A stretch of DNA of 33,291 bases from JBFGCA01 sp041567315 (GTDB taxonomy: Bacteria; Acidobacteriota; Thermoanaerobaculia; Multivoradales; JAHEKO01): assembly GCA_041567315.1 (NCBI GenBank), contig JBFGCA010000045.1:1-33291 (forward strand). Reading direction: 5' to 3'. Positions 7,734 to 14,737 of the stretch are shown piece after piece. Each line of letters begins with the position of its first letter. Position 1 is the stretch's first letter. Under the pieces are notes generated by a model. That model was given only the letters and a program-made list of their open reading frames with translations, was not told the DNA's origin and did not search any database. Made by a program: the position numbers and the translations under genes.

Positions 7734-8785
7734 CGCTCGCCTCTGGCGACCAGCGGCCAGGACAGCGGGGTGCCGCGGGCGATGTCGCGGGCGGCCCGGG
7801 CGGCCAGCACCTCTTCGAGGTGTTTCGGGGCCAGCCCGTTGCCCGGGCGGATCGAGCGGACGTTGTCGGCGGTAAAGGGCTCGCCCGCCCTGACGTCGGC
7901 GACCACGAAGAGCGAGCGGCGGAAGGGCCGGCTCGCCGCCTCGCGCTCGCCGACCGCCAGCTCGGCCCGGCCCAGGGCCGCCTCGGTGGTGCGGATGGCG
8001 GCCACCATCTCGCCGAACTCCTCCGGCTCGAGCGAGAAGGAGCTGTCGGGGCCGGGGTCCTGCCGCGAGAGGGTGAGATGCTTTTCGACGATCGCGGCGC
8101 CGAGGGCAACCGCCGCCACCGGGACGGCGACGCCCAGCGTGTGATCCGAGAGGCCGACCGGGACCCCGAAGGTCTCACGCAGGAAGGGGATCGCCCTGAG
8201 GTTCATCTCCTCGGGCGGCGCCGGGTAGGCGCTGGTGCACTTGAGGAGCGCGAGCTGTTCGTTGCCCTCCTCACGAACGGCCTTCACCGCCTCGCCGATC
8301 TCCTCCAGAGACGCCATCCCGGTGGACATGATGATCGGCTTGCCGGTGCGCGCCATCCGGCGGACGAGGGGCAGGTCGACGATCTCGAACGAGGCGACTT
8401 TATACGCGGGGACCTCCATCCGCTCGAGGAACTCGACGGCGGTCGGATCGAACGGGCTCGAGAAGAGCTGCAGACCCAGCCCCTCGGCGATCTCCTTGAG
8501 CCGGGGCTGCCACTCCCACGGCGTGTAGGCCTCGCCGTAGAGGTCGTGGAGGGTGCGCCCCGCCCACACCGTCCCCTCGCCGATCCGGAACCACTCCCGG
8601 TCGCAGTTTAGGGTCAGGGTGTCGGCCGTGTAGGTCTGGAGCTTGACCGCGTCGGCGCCCGCCCGCCTGGCGGCGCGGAGGATCTCGACCGCGCGGTCGA
8701 ACTCCCGCCCGGGGTTGGCCGACATCTCGGCCACCACGTAGACCGGCCGGCCGGCCCCGACCTCGCGCCCGGCGATCTCAAGCAT
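7730..8785 (-). CDS. pseI: Pseudaminic acid synthase (PseI, NeuB family)
   Basis: A 351-residue PEP-condensing synthase expected to turn 2,4-diacetamido-2,4,6-trideoxy-L-altrose into pseudaminic acid. Motifs in order: YVVAEMSANPGREFDRAVE, DAVKLQTYTADTLTL, the DLYGEAYTPWEWQ segment typical of PseI and SpsE, LFSSPFD, YKVASFEIVDLPL, IMSTGMASLEEI, LLKCTSAYPAPPEEMNL, VGLSDHTLG and EKHLTLSR near residue 238. A SAF domain (GNGLAPKHLEEV) closes the protein. ATG at 8785 overlaps the end of the pseG fusion by 8 bases, and the stop overlaps the wzm start. Context (pseB, pseC, an spsF-like gene and pseG directly upstream) supports the Pse assignment over Neu or Leg. Confidence 0.94.
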   Translation of the reverse strand: MLEIAGREVGAGRPVYVVAEMSANPGREFDRAVEILRAARRAGADAVKLQTYTADTLTLNCDREWFRIGEGTVWAGRTLHDLYGEAYTPWEWQPRLKEIAEGLGLQLFSSPFDPTAVEFLERMEVPAYKVASFEIVDLPLVRRMARTGKPIIMSTGMASLEEIGEAVKAVREEGNEQLALLKCTSAYPAPPEEMNLRAIPFLRETFGVPVGLSDHTLGVAVPVAAVALGAAIVEKHLTLSRQDPGPDSSFSLEPEEFGEMVAAIRTTEAALGRAELAVGEREAASRPFRRSLFVVADVRAGEPFTADNVRSIRPGNGLAPKHLEEVLAARAARDIARGTPLSWPLVARGER

Positions 8786-10301
8786 CCTGACGCACCGCCT
8801 GCCGCGCGGTGGCGAGCTCGTAGGCCAGGGCGGGATGGCCGGCCACCTCGGTCCGCCGCGCCAGCTCGAAGCCGACCCGCTCGAAGAGCTTGCGGGAGGC
8901 CAGATGGTCGGGCCGGATGAAGGCCGAGAGGAGCCTGCCGCTGCCCGCCGCCTGCAGCCGCTCGATGCCCTGGCGCAGGAGCGCCGTCCCCAGCCCGCGG
9001 CCGCGCTCGCCGGGGGCGACGCTGACCGAGACCACGGCGCCGCCCGCCGCGTCGAGATCGAACCGCACCTGGCCGACCGGCCGGTCGGCGGCGTCCTCGC
9101 CGACCAGGAGCACGCAGTCGGGGTCGGCGAGCCTGCGCTCGAACCACTCGACGTGGGTCTCCCAGGCAATGGTCTCGGGGTGGAACGAGCGCGCCCTCGC
9201 CTCCGGGTCGTTGGCCCACTCCCAGAGCAGGCGGCGGTCGCCCGGACCGGCCGGCCGCACCAGCAGGGTTTCGCCCCGGAGGTGCTTGACCACCCGCTCG
9301 GCGCCGTGGCCGTCGATCAACCCCCGCACCCGCTCGCCGAGCTCCGCCCTCGCCCCCGGGTCCTGGAGCAGGGCGTCGAGCCGCTCGGCGATCACTTCCG
9401 CCGTGGCGGCGCCGGCGAACCCGAGATCGACGGCCGCGCCCCGGGCCGCCAGCGCCTCGGCGTTGGGGCGCTGGTTGTCGCTCAGCGTCAGCACCAGCCC
9501 CGGGCGCCCCAGCGCCGCCCACTCCCAGCAGGTGCCGCCGGCCCCCGAGAGGACCAGGTCGGCCCGCCGCATGAGGTCCGCCAGGTCCTCGACCGGGCCC
9601 AGCAGCCCGGTGCCCGGCAGGCGCTCCGCGGCGGCGCGCAGCTCCGCGGGCGGCGCACCCCCGTGCCCGCGGACGATCCGGGTCTCCGGCCGCCGAGGCC
9701 CGAGCCGGGCCAGGGCCTCGAGCACGAGCCGGACGACGGCGTCCTGGTCGCCGCCACCGAGGGTCACGAGCAGCCGCCGGGCCGGCCCCGCAGGGGGCGG
9801 CATCGGGTCCCCCGCGCGCCGGAACTCGCGCCGCAAGAGGACGTAGCGGCTGCCCAGGAGGAGACGCGTGGAGGGGGCCCGGCGGGCGTACGAGGCGGCC
9901 TCGGCCGCCAGGTTCTGATCGAGCACCAGGTCGGCGCGGTAGTCGCCGGCCCGGCCGTGGTCGTCGATGCGCAGGACCCGCGGTCCGCGCCCCCCGAGCC
10001 GCCGCTCGAAGGCCGCGTCGAACCCGTAGCCGTCGACGACCACCCAGGCGGCGCCGGTCCCCGCGGCGAGCGCCGCCGTCCCGACCGCGTCCTCTTCGGA
10101 TCCGGCCGGCTCGCGCGCCCCGACGACCGTGATCTCCTCGCGCCGCAGACGATCGTGGAGCGCCCCGGGGAGCTCCGCGCAGCGGAAGGTGACGGCGCCC
10201 CCCCGGTCCCGCCAGGCCTGCGCCAGGGCCAGACAGCGCATCACGTGCCCGCTGCCGGCGGCGGCGCTCGCGTCGGCCCGGATCACCAGGGGCGAGCCCA
10301 T
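8778..10301 (-). CDS. pseG: PseG UDP-sugar hydrolase fused to a GNAT N-acetyltransferase (PseG-PseH-like)
   Basis: A 507-residue two-domain protein. Residues 1 to about 345 match PseG: the GxGHxxRC motif (GSGHVMRC) puts the expected catalytic His at 19, and LVTLGGGDQD and SGAGGTCWEWAALGRP follow as in GT-B hydrolases that remove UDP from the altrose intermediate. From about residue 346 a GNAT domain begins (LLVRPAGPGDRRLLWEWAND), with the acetyl-CoA loop RGRGLGTAL near residue 430. In the known pathway PseH acetylates N4 of the UDP-sugar before PseG removes UDP, so fusing them would link consecutive steps. No separate pseH is seen in the window, which fits. ATG at 10301 lies 1 base after the upstream stop; the end overlaps pseI by 8 bases. 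Confidence 0.93.
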   Translation of the reverse strand: MGSPLVIRADASAAAGSGHVMRCLALAQAWRDRGGAVTFRCAELPGALHDRLRREEITVVGAREPAGSEEDAVGTAALAAGTGAAWVVVDGYGFDAAFERRLGGRGPRVLRIDDHGRAGDYRADLVLDQNLAAEAASYARRAPSTRLLLGSRYVLLRREFRRAGDPMPPPAGPARRLLVTLGGGDQDAVVRLVLEALARLGPRRPETRIVRGHGGAPPAELRAAAERLPGTGLLGPVEDLADLMRRADLVLSGAGGTCWEWAALGRPGLVLTLSDNQRPNAEALAARGAAVDLGFAGAATAEVIAERLDALLQDPGARAELGERVRGLIDGHGAERVVKHLRGETLLVRPAGPGDRRLLWEWANDPEARARSFHPETIAWETHVEWFERRLADPDCVLLVGEDAADRPVGQVRFDLDAAGGAVVSVSVAPGERGRGLGTALLRQGIERLQAAGSGRLLSAFIRPDHLASRKLFERVGFELARRTEVAGHPALAYELATARQAVRQDA

Positions 10302-10302
10302 C

Positions 10303-11034
10303 TCAGACCTCCGTCAAGACCCGCTGCGCGACCTTTTGGTTGAGCGCCGCCAGGGCGGGCTCGCGCTCGACGACCGCCAGGGCCTCCTGCCACCCGAAGT
10401 CGTCCCGCTCTCCCAGCCGCCGGTAGAGGGCCCGCACCAGCTCGAGGTCCTCGGCGGTGTCGACCGTCCAGCGGTGCCGGCTGGCGTCGCGCTCAGCCTT
10501 GACCGGCAGGAGCGAGAAACGCTCGGGGTGCTGGTAGATGAAAGGGGTGACGTGCGCTCTCTGGTAGGGCTCCCGCGCCTCCCGCCCGGCCTGCTCGAGG
10601 GCGGACCGGGCCACCACCTCGCAGTCGAGGCCCCGGGGGTAGGTCCGCTCCAGGGTGTTGCTGGCGTAGTCGACGCCGGCCCGCCGGAAGGCGGCGACCA
10701 CGCGGTCGATCACCCCGGGGTCGACCAGCGGGCAGTCGGCGGTGATCCTCACGATCGCCGTCGCTCCGCAGGCGTCCGCGGCCCGGAGGGTGCGGTCGAG
10801 GACGTCGTCGGGACTGCCCCGGAAGACCTCGGTCCCGAGCCGCTCGCACTCGCGGCAGACGGCGTCGTCGGCCGGGTCCCCGGTGGTCGCCACGATCGTC
10901 CGGTCGAGGGTCGCCGCCCGCCGGGTCCGGCGCACGACCCGCGCCAGCATGCTGCGGCCGCCGACGTCCATCAGCACCTTGCCGGGCAGACGGGTGCTGC
11001 CCATCCGCGCCTGGACCACCGCCACGGTGGTCAT
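10303..11034 (-). CDS. SpsF/PseF-type CMP-nonulosonate cytidylyltransferase
   Basis: A 243-residue cytidylyltransferase-like protein of the SpsF group, often annotated loosely as a glycosyltransferase. The nucleotide-binding loop QARMGSTRLPGKVL is at residues 8-21, followed by GSPDDVLDR, RITADCPLVDPG and HRWTVDTAEDL, the conserved acidic motifs of this family. In spore-coat and flagellin sugar loci the spsF gene accompanies pseC-, pseG- and pseI-like genes and is presumed to make the CMP-activated sugar, so here it is likely the pseF function. It is clearly distinct from the NeuA-type protein at 3959-4663, giving one activating enzyme per pathway. ATG at 11034 overlaps the pseC stop (ATGA). 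Confidence 0.88.
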   Translation of the reverse strand: MTTVAVVQARMGSTRLPGKVLMDVGGRSMLARVVRRTRRAATLDRTIVATTGDPADDAVCRECERLGTEVFRGSPDDVLDRTLRAADACGATAIVRITADCPLVDPGVIDRVVAAFRRAGVDYASNTLERTYPRGLDCEVVARSALEQAGREAREPYQRAHVTPFIYQHPERFSLLPVKAERDASRHRWTVDTAEDLELVRALYRRLGERDDFGWQEALAVVEREPALAALNQKVAQRVLTEV

Positions 11035-12242
11035 CGCCGCGCCCCGGCTCCGTGCTCCGCCAGCACGGTGCCGAGCGCCGCCACCACCCGGTCGACCTGG
11101 CCATCGCTAATCCCGGGGAAGAGCGGCAGCGTGAGGATCTCCTCGTAGGCCGCCTCGGCCTCGGGACAGAGGCCGGGGGCGGTCCCGAAGCGCTGGCGGT
11201 AGTACGAGTGGAGATGGACCGGCCGGTAGTGGACGTTGACGCCCACGCCCCGCTCGCGCAGGGCCTGGAAGATCTCCCGGCGGCGGCGGGCGAGCTTGGC
11301 CTCGAGACGCACCACGTAGAGGTGGTAGGCGTGGGTCCGGTGGGGTCCGCGCACCAGCGGGGCCACCCCGTCCAGCCCGCTCAGGGCCGCGTCGTAGCGG
11401 CCGGCGATCTCGCGCCGCCGCTCGACCCAGCGGTCGAGCTTGCGGAGCTGGCTCAGCCCGAGGGCACAGTGCAGATCCGAGAGCCGGTAGTTGAAGCCGA
11501 GCTCCACCATGTCGTACTCCCAGGAGCCCTCGCGAGCCCGCTGGTGATGGTCGCTCGAGATGCCGTGGTTGCGGAAGCGGCGGATGCGGGCCGCCAGCTT
11601 GCGGTCCTCGGTGGTGACCATGCCGCCCTCGCCGGTGGTGATCGGCTTGACCGGGTGGAAGCTGAAGGTGCTGAGCTCGGCGAGGGAACCGACCGGGCGG
11701 CCCCGGTAGGTCGCTCCCAGGGCGTGACAGGCGTCGGCCATCAGACGCACCCCGCGGCGCGCCGCCAGCTCCCGCAGGGCGTCGTAGTCGCAGGGCTGGC
11801 CGGCATAGTCGACGGCGACGATGGCCCGCGTGCGGGAGGTGGTCCGCGCCTCCAACGACGCGGCGTCGACGAGCAGGGTGGCGGGATCGACGTCGGCAAA
11901 CACGGGCGTCCCGCCGCAGAAGACCACGGCGTTGGCGGTGGCGGCGAAGGTGATCGCCGGCACCACCACCTCGTCCCCGGGCCGGAGGTCGAGGGCGTGC
12001 ATCGCGGCGTGGAGGGCGGCGGTGCCGTTGGCCAGCGCCACCGCGTGGCGCGCCCGCACGAAGGCGGCGAAGGCGGCCTCGAAGGCGCCGACCCGGGGGC
12101 CGGTGGTCAGCCAGTCGGAGCGCAGGGCCTCGACCACCGCCGCGACGTCGTCGTCGTCGATCGACTGGCGGCCGTAGGGCAGCGGGCCGGGGGATCGGAC
12201 CTCCGCGTCGAGAGTGGCTGAAGGGGTCCGGCGGCGGCTCAC
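11031..12242 (-). CDS. pseC: UDP-4-amino-4,6-dideoxy-N-acetyl-L-altrosamine transaminase (PseC)
   Basis: A 403-residue PLP-dependent aminotransferase of the DegT/DnrJ/EryC1 family. It would transfer an amino group from glutamate to C4 of the PseB product. The PLP lysine is in FSFHPVKPITTGEGG near residue 197; GNGTAAL-like (ANGTAALHAAMHAL), DEVVVPAITFAATANAV, ADACHALGA and GFNYRLSDLHCALG are all family landmarks. YGRQSIDDDDVAAVVEAL at the N-terminus is typical of PseC. I chose GTG at 12242 because it overlaps the pseB stop as GTGA and gives a normal PseC length; the same frame stays open far upstream but only as a shadow of pseB. The next gene begins at its stop. Confidence 0.94.
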   Translation of the reverse strand: MSRRRTPSATLDAEVRSPGPLPYGRQSIDDDDVAAVVEALRSDWLTTGPRVGAFEAAFAAFVRARHAVALANGTAALHAAMHALDLRPGDEVVVPAITFAATANAVVFCGGTPVFADVDPATLLVDAASLEARTTSRTRAIVAVDYAGQPCDYDALRELAARRGVRLMADACHALGATYRGRPVGSLAELSTFSFHPVKPITTGEGGMVTTEDRKLAARIRRFRNHGISSDHHQRAREGSWEYDMVELGFNYRLSDLHCALGLSQLRKLDRWVERRREIAGRYDAALSGLDGVAPLVRGPHRTHAYHLYVVRLEAKLARRRREIFQALRERGVGVNVHYRPVHLHSYYRQRFGTAPGLCPEAEAAYEEILTLPLFPGISDGQVDRVVAALGTVLAEHGAGARR

Positions 12243-13216
12243 TGGAGGTCGCGGATCAGCTCGTGCAGCTCGCCGGCGGTCAGCCAGCGGTCGTTGCCGT
12301 CGCTCGAGTAGTGGAAGCGATCGCCGAGCGGCCGGCCCTCGCGCCAGCGGTCCTGGGACCACCAGGGGTGGGCCGGCAGGATGACGTACATGTCGTCGAG
12401 CTCCACCGTCTGGCGGCTCTCGTCCTCGCAGATCAGCATCTCGTGCAGCTTCTCGCCGGGGCGGATGCCGATCTCCTCGACCTCGCAGTCGGGGGCCACC
12501 GCCCGAGCGAGATCGAGGACGTTCATGCTGGGCAGCTTGGGAACGAAGACCTCGCCGCCGTGCATCTGCTCGAGGCAGCGGACGACGAAGCGCACGCCCT
12601 GCTCGATGGTGATCCAGAAGCGGGTCATCCTGGGGTCGGTGACGGTCACCGTGCCGTTCTTGCGCTGCTCGAGGAAGACCGGGATGACGCTGCCGCGGCT
12701 GCCCACCACGTTGCCGTAGCGCACGGCACTGAAGTGGGTCGGGCCGCCGCCGGTGTAGGCGTTGGCCTGGACGAAGAGCTTCTCGGCCACCAGCTTGGTG
12801 GCCCCGTAGAGGTTGATGGGGCTCACCGCCTTGTCGGTGCTCAGCGCCAACACCCGCTCGACGCCGCAGTCGAGGGCCGCCTCGATGACGTTGCGGGCCC
12901 CGACGACGTTGGTGAGGACGGCCTCGTTGGGGTTGTACTCGCAGGCGGGCACCTGTTTGAGCGCCGCCGCGTGGACCACCACGTCGACGCCGCGCAGCGC
13001 GCGGCGCAGGCGGGCGAGGTCGCGGACGTCGCCGATGAAGTAGCGCAGGGCCGGGTCGTCGAGGCCCGCCAGCCGCATCTCGTGCTGCTTCAGCTCGTCG
13101 CGGCTGAAGACGATGAGCCGGCGCGGGCGATGCTCGCCGAGCATCAGCTCGGCGAACTTGCGCCCGAAGGATCCGGTGCCCCCGGTCACCAGCACGGACC
13201 GCTCGGACCAGTTCAT
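12239..13216 (-). CDS. pseB: UDP-N-acetylglucosamine 4,6-dehydratase, inverting (PseB/FlaA1)
   Basis: A 325-residue short-chain dehydrogenase/reductase performing the first step of pseudaminic acid synthesis: UDP-GlcNAc to the 4-keto-6-deoxy-L-arabino-hexose. The NAD(P)-binding GGTGSFGRKF lies at residues 12-21. Asp128 and Lys129 of STDKA and Tyr137/Lys141 of LYGATK match the catalytic set of characterised FlaA1/PseB proteins with a shift of four residues. HAAALKQVPACEYNP and GNVVGSRGSVIP are diagnostic of this inverting group. Length is normal. It opens the sugar-synthesis half of the operon, 28 bases after the wza stop, and its own stop overlaps pseC. Confidence 0.95.
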   Translation of the reverse strand: MNWSERSVLVTGGTGSFGRKFAELMLGEHRPRRLIVFSRDELKQHEMRLAGLDDPALRYFIGDVRDLARLRRALRGVDVVVHAAALKQVPACEYNPNEAVLTNVVGARNVIEAALDCGVERVLALSTDKAVSPINLYGATKLVAEKLFVQANAYTGGGPTHFSAVRYGNVVGSRGSVIPVFLEQRKNGTVTVTDPRMTRFWITIEQGVRFVVRCLEQMHGGEVFVPKLPSMNVLDLARAVAPDCEVEEIGIRPGEKLHEMLICEDESRQTVELDDMYVILPAHPWWSQDRWREGRPLGDRFHYSSDGNDRWLTAGELHELIRDLQ

Positions 13217-13244
13217 CGCTCGAGGACCGCTGCCGCAACGGCGG

Positions 13245-14480
13245 CTAGAAGAGCCACTCCCCGACCACCACGGTGTCGTTCTTGGCCAGCGGCACGTCGT
13301 CCCGGTGGCCCTTCTGGATCGCCTTCACGTTGACCTCGAGCTGCTCCTGGCTGCCGTCGGCCAGCCGGCGGAGGATCTTGACGCTCTTCAGGTTGGCGCG
13401 CGCCGTCGGGCCGCCGGCCGCGGTGATCGCCTGCAGGACGGTGATCCCCTCGCTGCTCGAGAAGTCGATCGGCCCCGGGCGGCTGACGGCGCCGGTCACG
13501 TAGACGCGCTGCGACCTGGCCTCCGGCACCATGACGACGTCCCCGGGCTCGAGCGCCAGGTTCTGGGCCAGGTCGCCCTCCCCGAGCAGCCGGTCGAGGT
13601 CGGCGGTCAGCGTCCGCTGATCGGCGCCGTCGCCGCGTAGGATCAGGGCCTCGCTCCCCTGCCGGCCGCTCAGCCCGCCGGCCTGGCTCAGCACGTCGAG
13701 GAGCCGGGTGCGCCCCAGCAGTTGATAGACGCCCGGGCTGCGGACCGCTCCCTGGACCGACACCGAGCGGCTCTGGAACTCCTCGACGAAGACCGACACC
13801 TGAGGGTCGTTGACCAGCTCCTGGATGGCCAGGCGGCCGGCGATCTCGGTCTCGGCCTGACGCGGCGTCAGCCCGGCGACCTTGAAGCTGCCGAGCAGGG
13901 GCAGGGTGATGGTGCCGTCGCCGGCGATCCGCACCTTGCGGCCCAGCTCGGGCAGGCCGAAGACGTCGATCTCGAAGACGTCGCCGGGACCGAGGCGGGG
14001 CTCCCCGGAGGCAGCCGACGAACCCGCGGCCTCCGGCGCGGCCGGGTCGGCGCCGGCGGCGGCGCCCTCGGCCGGCCGCAGGAACAGCGTCAGGCGATCC
14101 TCGTCCAGGCGCACCGAGTAGGCGGCCTCCTGGCGCGGCTCGACGCTGAGCCGGGTCAGGGGGGGCGAGGCGCCGTCGTCGGTGGCCAGCCGGGCCGAGG
14201 CGACGAGACCCGCCGCACTCTCGACGTCCTCGGCCTCGGCGCCCTTGACGGCCCCGGGAAAGCGCAGGATCAGGTGGCGCTCGTCATCGTAGCCGGCGGC
14301 CCAGCGCAGCGGCGCGCTGGAGCGCAGGACGATCCGGCTCTCCGCCGCCTCCTGCTCGAGGGCCATGTTCTCGATGACGACGGGGGCGCCGGACGCCGCG
14401 GCGGGCGCCGGCGCGGGCGCCGCCGAGCGGCAGCCACCGGCCAGCACGGCGACGACGACGAGGAGGTAGAGGCGGCGCAT
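13245..14480 (-). CDS. wza: Polysaccharide export lipoprotein, Wza-like, with N-terminal AMIN-like domain
   Basis: A 411-residue predicted outer-membrane lipoprotein. A short signal peptide ends in lipobox LAGGC (Cys17). Residues about 33-140 (VVIENMALEQEAAESRIVL, then LILRFPGA and RLSVEPRQEAAYSVRL) look like an AMIN domain, as found in PilQ secretins and AmiC. The polysaccharide-export domain follows from about 165 (GDVFEIDVFGLPELG, GTITLPLLGSFKVAGLT, DPQVSVFVEEF), then two SLBB-type repeats (GAVRSPGVYQLLG, TGAVSRPGPIDF). In Wza/KpsD systems this part forms the export channel. ATG at 14480 has an AGGACCTCCGG leader and places the signal peptide at the N-terminus; the frame is open further upstream, but that adds only low-complexity residues across the repeat element. 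The domain assignment for residues 33-140 is by eye. Confidence 0.9.
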   Translation of the reverse strand: MRRLYLLVVVAVLAGGCRSAAPAPAPAAASGAPVVIENMALEQEAAESRIVLRSSAPLRWAAGYDDERHLILRFPGAVKGAEAEDVESAAGLVASARLATDDGASPPLTRLSVEPRQEAAYSVRLDEDRLTLFLRPAEGAAAGADPAAPEAAGSSAASGEPRLGPGDVFEIDVFGLPELGRKVRIAGDGTITLPLLGSFKVAGLTPRQAETEIAGRLAIQELVNDPQVSVFVEEFQSRSVSVQGAVRSPGVYQLLGRTRLLDVLSQAGGLSGRQGSEALILRGDGADQRTLTADLDRLLGEGDLAQNLALEPGDVVMVPEARSQRVYVTGAVSRPGPIDFSSSEGITVLQAITAAGGPTARANLKSVKILRRLADGSQEQLEVNVKAIQKGHRDDVPLAKNDTVVVGEWLF

Positions 14481-14568
14481 CCGGAGGTCCTCAGGGGGCC
14501 GGCAGCACTCTATCGAATGGTCAGGGGAGAAGGCGGAGGCGACGGACGCGGTCGCCGCCGCCGGGACA

Positions 14569-14737
14569 CTAGCAGCCCGCGGTGGAAGTCGGTCGGGTCG
14601 GCTGGCGAGCGCGGCGGGGCCGGATGCCAGGCGCCGCGACGCAGGCAATGCCGAGCCATTGTCGAGGAGCGGCAACGCCGCAGACGGCTCCGCCCCGCCG
14701 CCAGACGGGGGGGCGGACTTCCACCACGGGCTGCTAG
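14569..14737. repeat. 169-bp MITE-like element with 22-bp terminal inverted repeats
   Basis: Positions 14569-14590 and 14716-14737 are inverted copies of each other, matching at 21 of 22 bases (CTAGCAGCCCGYGGTGGAAGTC on one strand, reverse complement on the other). They enclose about 125 bases with no convincing ORF. Each outer end is CTAG, which can be read as a 4-base target duplication of the kind IS5-group transposases make at CTAR sites; because CTAG is palindromic it may instead be part of the inverted repeat. The right end provides the TAG stop of the barrel gene at 14734. The element fills the only gap of about 250 bases between operon genes. A long transcription-control stem is the alternative reading. 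Confidence 0.55.

Noticed and set aside
4666..8178. Reading neuC as an 1170-codon protein
   Set aside because: Everything upstream of GTG 5823 in this frame runs out of frame through neuB, wzm and pseI and is low-complexity; the GTGA overlap and family length fix the start.
11031..13238. Reading pseC as a 735-codon fusion
   Set aside because: The added N-terminal part is an out-of-frame shadow of pseB; the real start is GTG 12242 at the pseB stop.
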